Source: Mageeibacillus sp. UBA3781
Lineage (GTDB): Bacteria > Bacillota > Clostridia > Saccharofermentanales > Saccharofermentanaceae
Length of the DNA stretch: 36,205 nucleotides
NCBI GenBank assembly: GCA_002368805.1
Contig: DFFH01000041.1
Location: 35,228 to 71,432 of the forward strand
Reading direction: 5' to 3'
The notes beneath the pieces were generated by a model. The model ran no database searches, had not been told where the DNA came from, and saw nothing but the letters and a program-made list of their open reading frames with translations. Positions 8,279 through 15,909 of this stretch are shown piece by piece; position 1 is the first letter of the stretch, and each line of letters opens with the position of its first letter. The position numbers were made by a program, and so were the translations under genes.

Positions 8279-9346
8279 ATGAAAACAAGTGATTTTTACT
8301 ACGAACTACCGGAAGAACTCATTGCCCAGCACCCGCTTACCGATCGGTCCAGTTCCCGTCTGATGACACTGGATGGCCGAACAGGTGCGGTTTCGCATAT
8401 GCATTTTTCCGACCTGCCGTCTCTCCTTCACAAGGGAGATGTTCTCGTTATCAATAATACCAAAGTCATTCCTGCCCGTCTTCTCGGATCCCGAAGCGAT
8501 ACCGGTTCTGCCGTCGAGCTTCTCTTACTTAAGCGGATCGATGAGAATCACTGGGAGACGCTGGCACGCCCCGGCAAGAAGATCCGTCCCGGAAAAAGAA
8601 TGACCTTCCTTCCCGGGAAATTGGAAGCTGAGTGCGAAGATGTCTTACCTGACGGGAACCGCATCATCCGCTTTGATTTTAACGGCATTTGGGAAGAGAT
8701 ACTGGACGAAGCGGGCACTATGCCTCTTCCGCCCTATATCCACGAACAGCTGGAAGATCAGACAAGATACCAGACCGTCTATGCGAAAGAAACAGGATCT
8801 GCCGCAGCTCCGACTGCAGGACTTCACTTCACTCCCGAGCTTCTGAATGATCTTCGCGAAATGGGGATCGAGATCTGCGAGGTCACTCTTCACGTAGGTC
8901 TTGGAACATTCCGTCCGGTAAAAGTGGACGACATTTCCGACCACCATATGCATAGCGAATGGTACGAGCTTGATGAAAAAGCTTCTTCCATCTTAAGAAA
9001 AGCCAGGAAAGAAAACCGCAGAGTCATTGCTGTCGGTACCACTTCCTGCAGAACACTGGAGACAGTAGCGGCAAAAGATCCGGGTATGCACCCGTGTTCC
9101 GGCTGGACAGATATATTTATCTATCCGGGCGTGGACTTCCACTGCATCGATGGTCTGATCACGAATTTCCATCTGCCGGAGTCCACCCTCATCATGCTTG
9201 TCTCCGCCTTTGCCGGCAAAGAACATGTCCTTAATGCCTATAAGACCGCAGTGTCTGAGAAATACCGTTTCTTCAGTTTCGGTGATGCGATGTTCATCAC
9301 CCCTGAAAAACCAAGAATCAAGAGTCCTCTGGAGGATCAGGAATGA
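8279..9346 (+). CDS. queA: S-adenosylmethionine:tRNA ribosyltransferase-isomerase
   Basis: A 355-residue enzyme that transfers and isomerises the ribosyl part of SAM onto 7-aminomethyl-7-deazaguanine in tRNA, forming epoxyqueuosine. The N-terminus MKTSDFYYELPEELIAQ is the canonical family start, so the ATG is firmly placed. NNTKVIPARL, the APTAGLHFT motif (about residue 180), the VGLGTFRPV motif and the C-terminal FHLPESTLIMLVSAFAG all match the family. The last four bases overlap tgt (ATGA). The start codon lies only eight bases after the -10 box, with no ribosome site, unlike nearly every other gene here. Confidence 0.97.
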   Translation: MKTSDFYYELPEELIAQHPLTDRSSSRLMTLDGRTGAVSHMHFSDLPSLLHKGDVLVINNTKVIPARLLGSRSDTGSAVELLLLKRIDENHWETLARPGKKIRPGKRMTFLPGKLEAECEDVLPDGNRIIRFDFNGIWEEILDEAGTMPLPPYIHEQLEDQTRYQTVYAKETGSAAAPTAGLHFTPELLNDLREMGIEICEVTLHVGLGTFRPVKVDDISDHHMHSEWYELDEKASSILRKARKENRRVIAVGTTSCRTLETVAAKDPGMHPCSGWTDIFIYPGVDFHCIDGLITNFHLPESTLIMLVSAFAGKEHVLNAYKTAVSEKYRFFSFGDAMFITPEKPRIKSPLEDQE

Positions 9347-10467
9347 GTAAGTTTCCCGTTTACTACGAACACATCCATACATGTAAGCAGTCCGGTGCCA
9401 GACTTGGCCGTGTCCATACGCCACACGGCACTTTTGACACACCGGTATTCATGCCTGTCGGAACACAGGCGACGATCAAAGGCATGTCTCCGGATGAAGT
9501 GGAAAGCATGGGCGCCCGTATCATCCTTTCCAATACATATCATCTTTGGATGCGTCCGGGAAACGAGATCGTAAAGAAGGCCGGCGGACTTCATACCTTC
9601 ATGAACTGGGAACACTCTATCCTTACAGACAGTGGCGGATTCCAGGTCTTCTCTCTTGCCCGTCCGAAAGATATCACGGAAGAGGGGGTACACTTTAAGT
9701 CACACATTGACGGCTCTGCGCATCTTCTCACACCTGAACTCTCCATGAAGATCCAGAATGATCTGGGGTCCGATATCATCATGGCATTTGATGAATGCTG
9801 TGCGTGGCCGTCCGAGCACCGTTATGCTCAAAAATCACTGGAACGCACCACCAGATGGCTCGAAAGATGTATTAAGGCGCATGAACGTCCGCAGGATCAG
9901 GCTCTTTTCGGTATCATCCAGGGTTCATGCTATGCGGATCTTCGTAAACAGAGTGCAAAAGAGATCACATCATTTGATCTTCCGGGTTATGCCATCGGCG
10001 GTCTTTCTGTCGGTGAACCGGCTGAACTGATGTACGAGATGCTCGAAGAAACAGTACCTCTTATGCCGGAAGATAAACCGCGTTACCTGATGGGTGTCGG
10101 AACACCGGATTACCTGATCGAGGGAGCGATCCGCGGAATCGATATGTTTGACTGCGTTCTTCCGACAAGGATCGGACGTAACGGCACCGTCCTGACACAT
10201 GACGGCCGTCTCATCGTTCGTGACAAAAAGAGTGCGGAGGACTTCCGCCCTATCGAAGAAGGATGCACCTGCTATGCCTGCCAGAACTACAGTCGCGCCT
10301 ATATCCGCCACCTTCTGAAAGCCGGCGAGATGTTCGGTCTGAGATTATGTTCCTGGCACAACATCCACTTCCTGCTTCATCTTATGGAAGACGTAAGAAA
10401 GGCGATCGCTGAGGACCGCCTTCTGGATTTCCGTGATGAATTTTTCGAAAGATACTATCACAAGTGA
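9343..10467 (+). CDS. tgt: tRNA-guanine transglycosylase
   Basis: A 374-residue TIM-barrel enzyme that exchanges G34 of GUN anticodons for preQ1, the step before QueA. DSGGFQVFSL (D96 as the catalytic-pocket Asp), AIGGLSVGE, a DMFDCVLPTR motif with the nucleophile Asp near residue 268, and the zinc site (CTCYAC followed by a distal HNIHF His) are present. The length is typical. A GGAGG site within the end of queA serves its ATG. Its TGA stop abuts the kinase gene's stop on the other strand with no intergenic bases. The queA-tgt pair indicates that this organism modifies tRNA with queuosine, from imported or locally made precursor. Confidence 0.97.
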   Translation: MSKFPVYYEHIHTCKQSGARLGRVHTPHGTFDTPVFMPVGTQATIKGMSPDEVESMGARIILSNTYHLWMRPGNEIVKKAGGLHTFMNWEHSILTDSGGFQVFSLARPKDITEEGVHFKSHIDGSAHLLTPELSMKIQNDLGSDIIMAFDECCAWPSEHRYAQKSLERTTRWLERCIKAHERPQDQALFGIIQGSCYADLRKQSAKEITSFDLPGYAIGGLSVGEPAELMYEMLEETVPLMPEDKPRYLMGVGTPDYLIEGAIRGIDMFDCVLPTRIGRNGTVLTHDGRLIVRDKKSAEDFRPIEEGCTCYACQNYSRAYIRHLLKAGEMFGLRLCSWHNIHFLLHLMEDVRKAIAEDRLLDFRDEFFERYYHK

Positions 10468-12759
10468 TCACTTATTTCTGATAAGAGACCGAATGGTCAT
10501 CGAATAATTGAGAGCGACCATCTCACGGTCACTTTCTTCGGCACACATAGCAATCACTGCGTAATACGAGCCTTCGATATTGACCACACAGGAAGAACAT
10601 TCCAGCTGTTTATCGTTATTATCGATCATCGCGAGCGTATAATTCCGGATACGCATCTCGAGATTGGAATTGATCGTTGGAGTGACGGATTCATATCCAC
10701 CGAATTTAAACTGAGCACCAAGTGCCTGTTCTGTCGAAGTACAAGCAGCCGTAATGGAGCCCTGATCACCAAGGGATAACACGTAGATACGGCTGTCCGG
10801 ATCACTTACATTTTGCAGATCTATGCAAATTCCTGTCACATTATTTATCTGTATATCCGTTATATTGGAAGCATCTGACTTCCGATAGAGAACGCAAGGC
10901 CGGTCTTCCACATCAAAGAACTCGTAATCCGAAGTCGAAGATGAATCTTCCGTAACACTCAGAAGAATCGAGGATATCGCCTCAAGGTCATCCGATGAAT
11001 ACATACCATATTCGTCGCACGGCATGAAACCGCAACTCATGAATATACCCTTATCCTCTTTTCTTTCATAGGCAAGGATGGTCACATCAAGTCTCTGGCC
11101 TGCGTTATAAGCTACTCCGCTTAATTCGATAACGGTACTGTTATTAAAAGAATGGACGAAGAAATAATCGGGAGCAAGCTCGACATTACTTAGACCAAGC
11201 CCATCCTGAAGATACTGGATAGTCAGGTCATCGCACTGAGCTATAAAGTCCGTAAGTGAATCGATCCGGATATCTCCAAATCCACATATAGCATCAGTAG
11301 TTACCATCAGTGATCTGTCCGCTTTTTCAAAAACGTACAAACCATTTCTGTTTTCAAAAGCAAAATCCTTATTCGCGGTAACGGAATAGTTACGGACACT
11401 ATCGGTATATACGATATTATCTCCGTCTTCTCTGGTCTGCGGATCAGGTATAGTCGGAGCCTGTGTTTCCGTAGGCTCGGTAGTTGTCTTTTTAGGTCTC
11501 CGGGTACTTGTTTGCGTAGTCGGATCTCCCCATTCATAATTCTTGCTGATATAGATACCTGCCGCAGTTCCTATACCTGCAAGTGCAACAATACCGGCGA
11601 TGATATATGTAAGCGGCCGTTTCCAGATACTCTTTTTCGGAGTACTTGGAGTGCTGACTGTCGTACCGGTCGTGACCGGCGCAGCAACCGCAGGAGTACT
11701 AAGGTTATCAGTTGAAACCGGTGCAGGCTTAACCTCAGATGTCTCCTGATCGATCATAACTGTCTTTCCGCCCACCATCTGATCGTCAGGATCAGCCTGT
11801 TTTCCGGAAAGAGCCGCCGCAAAAGAATTCATGTCGGGGAATCTGCCGGAAGCGCTGACGGAGAGTGCTTTCATAAGAGCATTATTGGCATACTGCGGCA
11901 TATTGACACCCAGCTGAACCGGCGGCACCAAAGTATCTTCATGCACACGTTCGAGAGCATCCGGCGGCATAACACCTGTAATGATCAGATACATCGTCGC
12001 CGCAAGAGCATATTCATCAGACCACGGGCCCTGATTACCATGCTTTCTATACTGTTCTTCAGGAGCGAATCCGTGTTTCAGAATGATGGACTTGCTCTTG
12101 TCACTATCGATCGCCAGACGGGCAGCACCAAAATCGAGAAGTCTCGTCTGGCCGTTATTCATGACGATAATATTATCCGGACTGATGTCTCTGTGGAGAA
12201 GATTGTGACGGTGCACATGCGCAAGTGATTCGATGATCGGAAGCAAAATGCGGACAGCCTCATCGTAGGAGAGTTTACCGCCTTTCTGATTCGTATATTT
12301 CATCAGATCGACACCCTCGATGTACTCCATGACAAAATATGCCGTGCTATTCTCACGGAAATAGTCATGTACCGTAACAATATTCGGAACATCACGGAGT
12401 TTGGCAAGGAGTCTGGCCTCTTCGAGGAATTTGCTGGCGCCGTTATCAAACTTCGGCTGTTCTTCCGGCGCAGTGACCGTCATCGTGTAATGATCGGAGT
12501 CACGAAGTGCGATACCGGACGGAAGATATTCCTTCACCGCCACGCAGATCTCAAGTGTCATATCAAAAGCGAGATAAGTAACACCGAAACCGCCGACACC
12601 AAGGACACGTCCTGTCAGATAGCGGCCGTTCAGTATAGTGCCGATAGGCAGCGCAACAAAAGGATGTCTGACCTTGGAAATATCAAATCCGCAATGCGGA
12701 CAAGGTCCTACACCATCATGTTCACCAAAGCAGCCGAAACAAAGTTTACTTGTATCCAT
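10468..12759 (-). CDS. Transmembrane Ser/Thr protein kinase with N-terminal zinc ribbon
   Basis: A 763-residue kinase. Domains: zinc ribbon (C7, C10, C20, C23); Hanks-type kinase domain, about residues 46-320, with glycine loop GVGGFG (54-59), catalytic lysine K76, HRDISPDN loop (D191, N196), DFG (209-211) and an APE-like motif at 232-234, so it should be active; a Thr/Pro-rich juxtamembrane linker; one membrane helix (about 383-404); and an extracellular region of about 355 residues. That region has no PASTA repeats, begins with a Thr/Pro linker and holds ten cysteines. The HRD loop reads D-I-S-P rather than D-L-K-P. It is the last gene of a five-gene signalling operon. The ATG lies four bases after the soluble phosphatase stop, with GGCGG as ribosome site. 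T333 sits in GGKTVMI, a motif shared with the FHA protein of the same operon. The ligand is unknown. Confidence 0.92.
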   Translation of the reverse strand: MDTSKLCFGCFGEHDGVGPCPHCGFDISKVRHPFVALPIGTILNGRYLTGRVLGVGGFGVTYLAFDMTLEICVAVKEYLPSGIALRDSDHYTMTVTAPEEQPKFDNGASKFLEEARLLAKLRDVPNIVTVHDYFRENSTAYFVMEYIEGVDLMKYTNQKGGKLSYDEAVRILLPIIESLAHVHRHNLLHRDISPDNIIVMNNGQTRLLDFGAARLAIDSDKSKSIILKHGFAPEEQYRKHGNQGPWSDEYALAATMYLIITGVMPPDALERVHEDTLVPPVQLGVNMPQYANNALMKALSVSASGRFPDMNSFAAALSGKQADPDDQMVGGKTVMIDQETSEVKPAPVSTDNLSTPAVAAPVTTGTTVSTPSTPKKSIWKRPLTYIIAGIVALAGIGTAAGIYISKNYEWGDPTTQTSTRRPKKTTTEPTETQAPTIPDPQTREDGDNIVYTDSVRNYSVTANKDFAFENRNGLYVFEKADRSLMVTTDAICGFGDIRIDSLTDFIAQCDDLTIQYLQDGLGLSNVELAPDYFFVHSFNNSTVIELSGVAYNAGQRLDVTILAYERKEDKGIFMSCGFMPCDEYGMYSSDDLEAISSILLSVTEDSSSTSDYEFFDVEDRPCVLYRKSDASNITDIQINNVTGICIDLQNVSDPDSRIYVLSLGDQGSITAACTSTEQALGAQFKFGGYESVTPTINSNLEMRIRNYTLAMIDNNDKQLECSSCVVNIEGSYYAVIAMCAEESDREMVALNYSMTIRSLIRNK

Positions 12760-12763
12760 GCTA

Positions 12764-13471
12764 TCAGTCCGCCGTTCTTAAATATGTCACTATTGTGAGG
12801 TTATCCCCTTTTAAGTGACTTCTCTGTACTGCACGAAGGATCATCTTCTGCGCCCAGTCCTTAGCATTGAAGGATTTGTGAAGATCGATCAGCATCTCTG
12901 TCTCATAGACATATTCCCAGAATCCATCCGAGCAGACAATGATTCCATCACCGGATGAAAGGTCAAAAGAGTCTTCATGAGGCTGGATCGTCTCCTGCTG
13001 GCCGACACAGACGGTCATACCCGTCCTTCCCTCCTGCTCACGGATCGCCTCATACTCGATCTCTCCGCGCTCAAAGGAACGATATGTCGGAGTATCATCC
13101 ACAGAATGATGCATCAGCTGCCCTTTGGAAAAATGATAGATATGTGAATCACCTACATTCGCCCACTCGCAGCGGTTGTTACGGATGCGGACAGCACATA
13201 TCGTCGCGCCGGCGCGGCGAAGCTCGACATTGTCGAACTGCATTTCGCGGAATTTACGGTTTGCGATGATGCAGCTCTCGCCGGGTGCTTTTCCCTCGAT
13301 AAAAGCGGCCAGGGCAGCATCAGATATGATCTTTGCCGCCTGATCCCCGGAAGGAAGACCATTTAACCCGTCGCAAAGCACGATCAGGATCTGGCCATCG
13401 TGTTCGATGACCTGAGCATGATCACAGTTCGGTTCATGACCGCCTACGTTTGTGTACAGATAATGATCCAT
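12764..13471 (-). CDS. Soluble PP2C-type Ser/Thr phosphatase
   Basis: A 235-residue PPM-family phosphatase without signal or membrane segment. Metal-binding motifs: D17 in PNCDHAQV (replacing the usual RxxNEDA-like motif), CDGLNGLPSG (D34-G35), ANVGDSHIY (about 105-112), CSDGFWEYV (D182) and KGDNLTIVT (D223). All metal ligands appear conserved, but the second motif deviates from the standard DGMGG. It probably reverses phosphorylation by the kinase encoded immediately downstream. Its start codon directly abuts the protease stop (TAAATG), which points to translational coupling. Close relatives are the PrpC/PstP-type phosphatases, but those are usually linked to PASTA kinases. Confidence 0.88.
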   Translation of the reverse strand: MDHYLYTNVGGHEPNCDHAQVIEHDGQILIVLCDGLNGLPSGDQAAKIISDAALAAFIEGKAPGESCIIANRKFREMQFDNVELRRAGATICAVRIRNNRCEWANVGDSHIYHFSKGQLMHHSVDDTPTYRSFERGEIEYEAIREQEGRTGMTVCVGQQETIQPHEDSFDLSSGDGIIVCSDGFWEYVYETEMLIDLHKSFNAKDWAQKMILRAVQRSHLKGDNLTIVTYLRTAD

Positions 13472-14974
13472 TTATCCTCGTTCAACCTTAAATTCATTTG
13501 CCTTATCAGCAAGTGCAAAAGTGGATCCCGGTTCAAGAGACTCCGGAACGCCTTTTGTCAGTTTTCTTCCGTCCGCAAGATAGGTTCCGTATGTCGAGCC
13601 GTTATCTGTCAGGACAAAAGTCTTGGTTCTGCTGTCGAAATAGATCGAGCAGTGATTCGAGCTGATACCCGGAGTTTCTTCCGGGAATACCATAGTACAG
13701 GAGTTTCTGTCACGACCGATCGTCATCGTATGCTTGGAGATATCATAGCGCATACCGGCAAAAACACCCTTTACGCATACAAGATAAGATGTAAGTCCAT
13801 CATCGTCCGGATTTCCGCCGCCACGAACAAAGAGGACGACCAGAAGACCGATGATGCAAACAGCTGCAGCACCTGCAAATACGATCAGGAGGAGCTTATT
13901 GTTCTCCACTTCATCTTTTCTCTTCTCGACACGATCTTCAAACTCTGCGATTTCATCCGCATTCTCGACCTTATCGAGCTGTTTTTCGAGTTTCTTGACA
14001 GCTGCTGCCTTCTCGTCTTCAAAAGCTTTCTTCTCTGCTTCGATCTCATCTTCAAAAGTAGCGAGATAGTCTTCACTGGTAATATACGGGATATTATTCT
14101 TATCAAGGATCTCCATGATCGACTTGGAATGGATCGCAAAGTTAACATTCTCACTGTTCTTGTGGATCAGGGTATTCATACCGATAAGATATCCGTTCTC
14201 ATCGAAAAGCGGTCCGCCGGAGTTTCCGTGAGAAATGAAGGAATCGTGCTGGAAAGTGTGATAGGAAACACTGCTCGGAACGACATCCGTCTTGGAGATG
14301 ACACCCGCAGTTACAGTCTGGCTGGCCATATCATATGTCATGCTCGGATCGATATCGGAAGACTTATCCGGATAACCGATCGCGGTTACCTTCTCACCGG
14401 TCTTTACATCATCCGAGTTACGGATAATAACGGTTCTTCTTTGATCTGTAGGCTTTTCGATCTTAAGGATCGCCATATCCATCTGCGCATCAAACTCAAA
14501 GAAAACGACCTCAGCCGGAACATTTTCCCTATCCTCAAGACGGACAAAGAGCATCTGTCCTTCTTTCTGATAATCTGAAACAACGTGTCCGTTCGTAACA
14601 AAGTACTGTACCTGTCCATCCAGATCAGTAGCGATCGGGTAAGATGAACCTAAAGAACCATATCCTGTCGGATCCACACAGAAAACAGCCGCCACGGACT
14701 TCTGGTTTTCCGAAGGCGAGAAAGTCGTCTTATACTTGCTGTTATCCAACTGGAAAGTCTTGTTCTTCTCCTCCTGGATCTTGTCCTTGATGTTCTGGCG
14801 CTCTTTCTCATTATCTGCGCTCTCTTCGCGGACCTCTTCAAGATTTTCCTTGGCGATCTTCAAGTTATCTTTCGCCTGTCCCCACTGCACAGCAGAAACA
14901 ATGGACATCGCGCCGCAGCCGACAATGGCAGCGGACAGCAAAGAAACCAATGTGATCTTCAACCCTTTTTTCAT
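13472..14974 (-). CDS. Transmembrane trypsin-like (S1C/HtrA-type) serine protease with C-terminal FHA domain
   Basis: A 500-residue protein with an unusual layout: membrane helix or uncleaved signal anchor (about 8-29); a charged helical segment likely to form a coiled coil (33-75); a chymotrypsin-fold protease with catalytic H130 (TNGHVV), D166 (MDMAIL) and S252 (HGNSGGPL); a second long charged coiled coil (about 307-360); a second membrane helix (361-383); then a cytoplasmic FHA domain with GRD (420-422), SSNH (438-441) and NGST (458-461). This topology puts the protease outside and the phosphothreonine-binding domain inside. No PDZ domain is seen, unlike HtrA/DegP. A strong GGAGG ribosome site precedes the ATG, two bases after the preceding phosphatase stop. 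Confidence 0.9.
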   Translation of the reverse strand: MKKGLKITLVSLLSAAIVGCGAMSIVSAVQWGQAKDNLKIAKENLEEVREESADNEKERQNIKDKIQEEKNKTFQLDNSKYKTTFSPSENQKSVAAVFCVDPTGYGSLGSSYPIATDLDGQVQYFVTNGHVVSDYQKEGQMLFVRLEDRENVPAEVVFFEFDAQMDMAILKIEKPTDQRRTVIIRNSDDVKTGEKVTAIGYPDKSSDIDPSMTYDMASQTVTAGVISKTDVVPSSVSYHTFQHDSFISHGNSGGPLFDENGYLIGMNTLIHKNSENVNFAIHSKSIMEILDKNNIPYITSEDYLATFEDEIEAEKKAFEDEKAAAVKKLEKQLDKVENADEIAEFEDRVEKRKDEVENNKLLLIVFAGAAAVCIIGLLVVLFVRGGGNPDDDGLTSYLVCVKGVFAGMRYDISKHTMTIGRDRNSCTMVFPEETPGISSNHCSIYFDSRTKTFVLTDNGSTYGTYLADGRKLTKGVPESLEPGSTFALADKANEFKVERG

Positions 14975-14976
14975 AC

Positions 14977-15909
14977 TTACTTTCCTCCTATTCTGTGAAC
15001 AGAAAATACGATAGCTGTGTAATTATCCTGAAACCTCTTATTCTTTGTCATAATTCCTTTCTCAAGCAGTTCCGCACATTCAGACGGTGTATGCATCATC
15101 GCCTCGCGGATCTCATCGAATGAAAGCGTATCACTGATACCATCAGAGCACAATAAATAGACATCATTGTCCATGACCTGCCATGGTGTAATGGAGTAAT
15201 CCGCATTCACATGCTGAGCGCCCATAAACTCTGTCAAAGCGGGAGCATCGCTGTGAATGAGCGCCTGATCGACAGAGATAGCTCTATCTGCCGCACGAAG
15301 CAGCAGCTGATTTCCATATTCCTGACGGACATTCATTGCATAGATGTGATTATTTCTCAAAAGGAAAAGATCACTATCGCCGACAGATGCAAACCACATC
15401 TTATCATTCTGGACATAGGTAATAACGACAGTAGTCCCGCCCCGCCCGAAATGTGTCTGGTATATCTCATTGGAAAGAGCATCGAGTATCCAGCCGTCCT
15501 TGAGTTTATCAAAAGAATACGGGAATTCAGAAATGATATCAGAGACAAGTTTATTGGAGATCGATGCACCTGCATCCAGGCCGCCCATACCATCACAAAG
15601 GACAGCAAGGAAACCCTTATCTTTCCAGTTTGAACTTGGGGAAAAAGCAAAAGCATCCTGCTGCTCTTCCCGCTCTCCGATGCCCTGGCAATTACCGATA
15701 TCGATCCTGAACAAACCGTTCTCCATGACAGATGCACTCTTTGAGGTGCTATCTCCGTCATTGGAAGAAGTTTTCTTGATACTCCTTGAGATCAGAATAT
15801 AGATGACCAGAAAGAGGATCAGAAAAGCCAGACAGCCGAGAAAGACCCAGCGCATTTCCTGGAAATACGCTATATATGTGTCGATAAAATCATTCGATAA
15901 CTTTACCAT
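14977..15909 (-). CDS. Membrane-anchored PP2C-type Ser/Thr phosphatase
   Basis: A 310-residue protein with a short N-terminal segment, one membrane helix (about 22-41), a Ser-rich linker (45-62) and a cytoplasmic PP2C domain (about 68-306). Metal-site motifs are complete: ERE-EQQDA (D85), CDGMGGLDAG (106-113), SVGDSD (175-180), CSDGISD (254-260) and QDNYTAI (D295). Its motifs are closer to the family consensus than those of the soluble phosphatase in the same operon. Its start overlaps the FHA-protein stop by seven bases (ATGGTAA). Two separate PP2C enzymes in one operon suggest distinct substrates or locations. Confidence 0.9.
   Translation of the reverse strand: MVKLSNDFIDTYIAYFQEMRWVFLGCLAFLILFLVIYILISRSIKKTSSNDGDSTSKSASVMENGLFRIDIGNCQGIGEREEQQDAFAFSPSSNWKDKGFLAVLCDGMGGLDAGASISNKLVSDIISEFPYSFDKLKDGWILDALSNEIYQTHFGRGGTTVVITYVQNDKMWFASVGDSDLFLLRNNHIYAMNVRQEYGNQLLLRAADRAISVDQALIHSDAPALTEFMGAQHVNADYSITPWQVMDNDVYLLCSDGISDTLSFDEIREAMMHTPSECAELLEKGIMTKNKRFQDNYTAIVFSVHRIGGK

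Noticed and set aside
10474..10490. CTTAT-CAGAA-ATAAG hairpin on the minus strand near the kinase stop
   Set aside because: A five-base AT-rich stem without a T tract inside the end of the kinase coding region; too weak to be a terminator.
13400..14578. 392-codon open frame on the plus strand
   Set aside because: It lies fully antisense to the FHA-protease and the end of the phosphatase, whose motifs are intact. Its translation has no recognisable domain and no ribosome site was seen; it is a codon-bias shadow.
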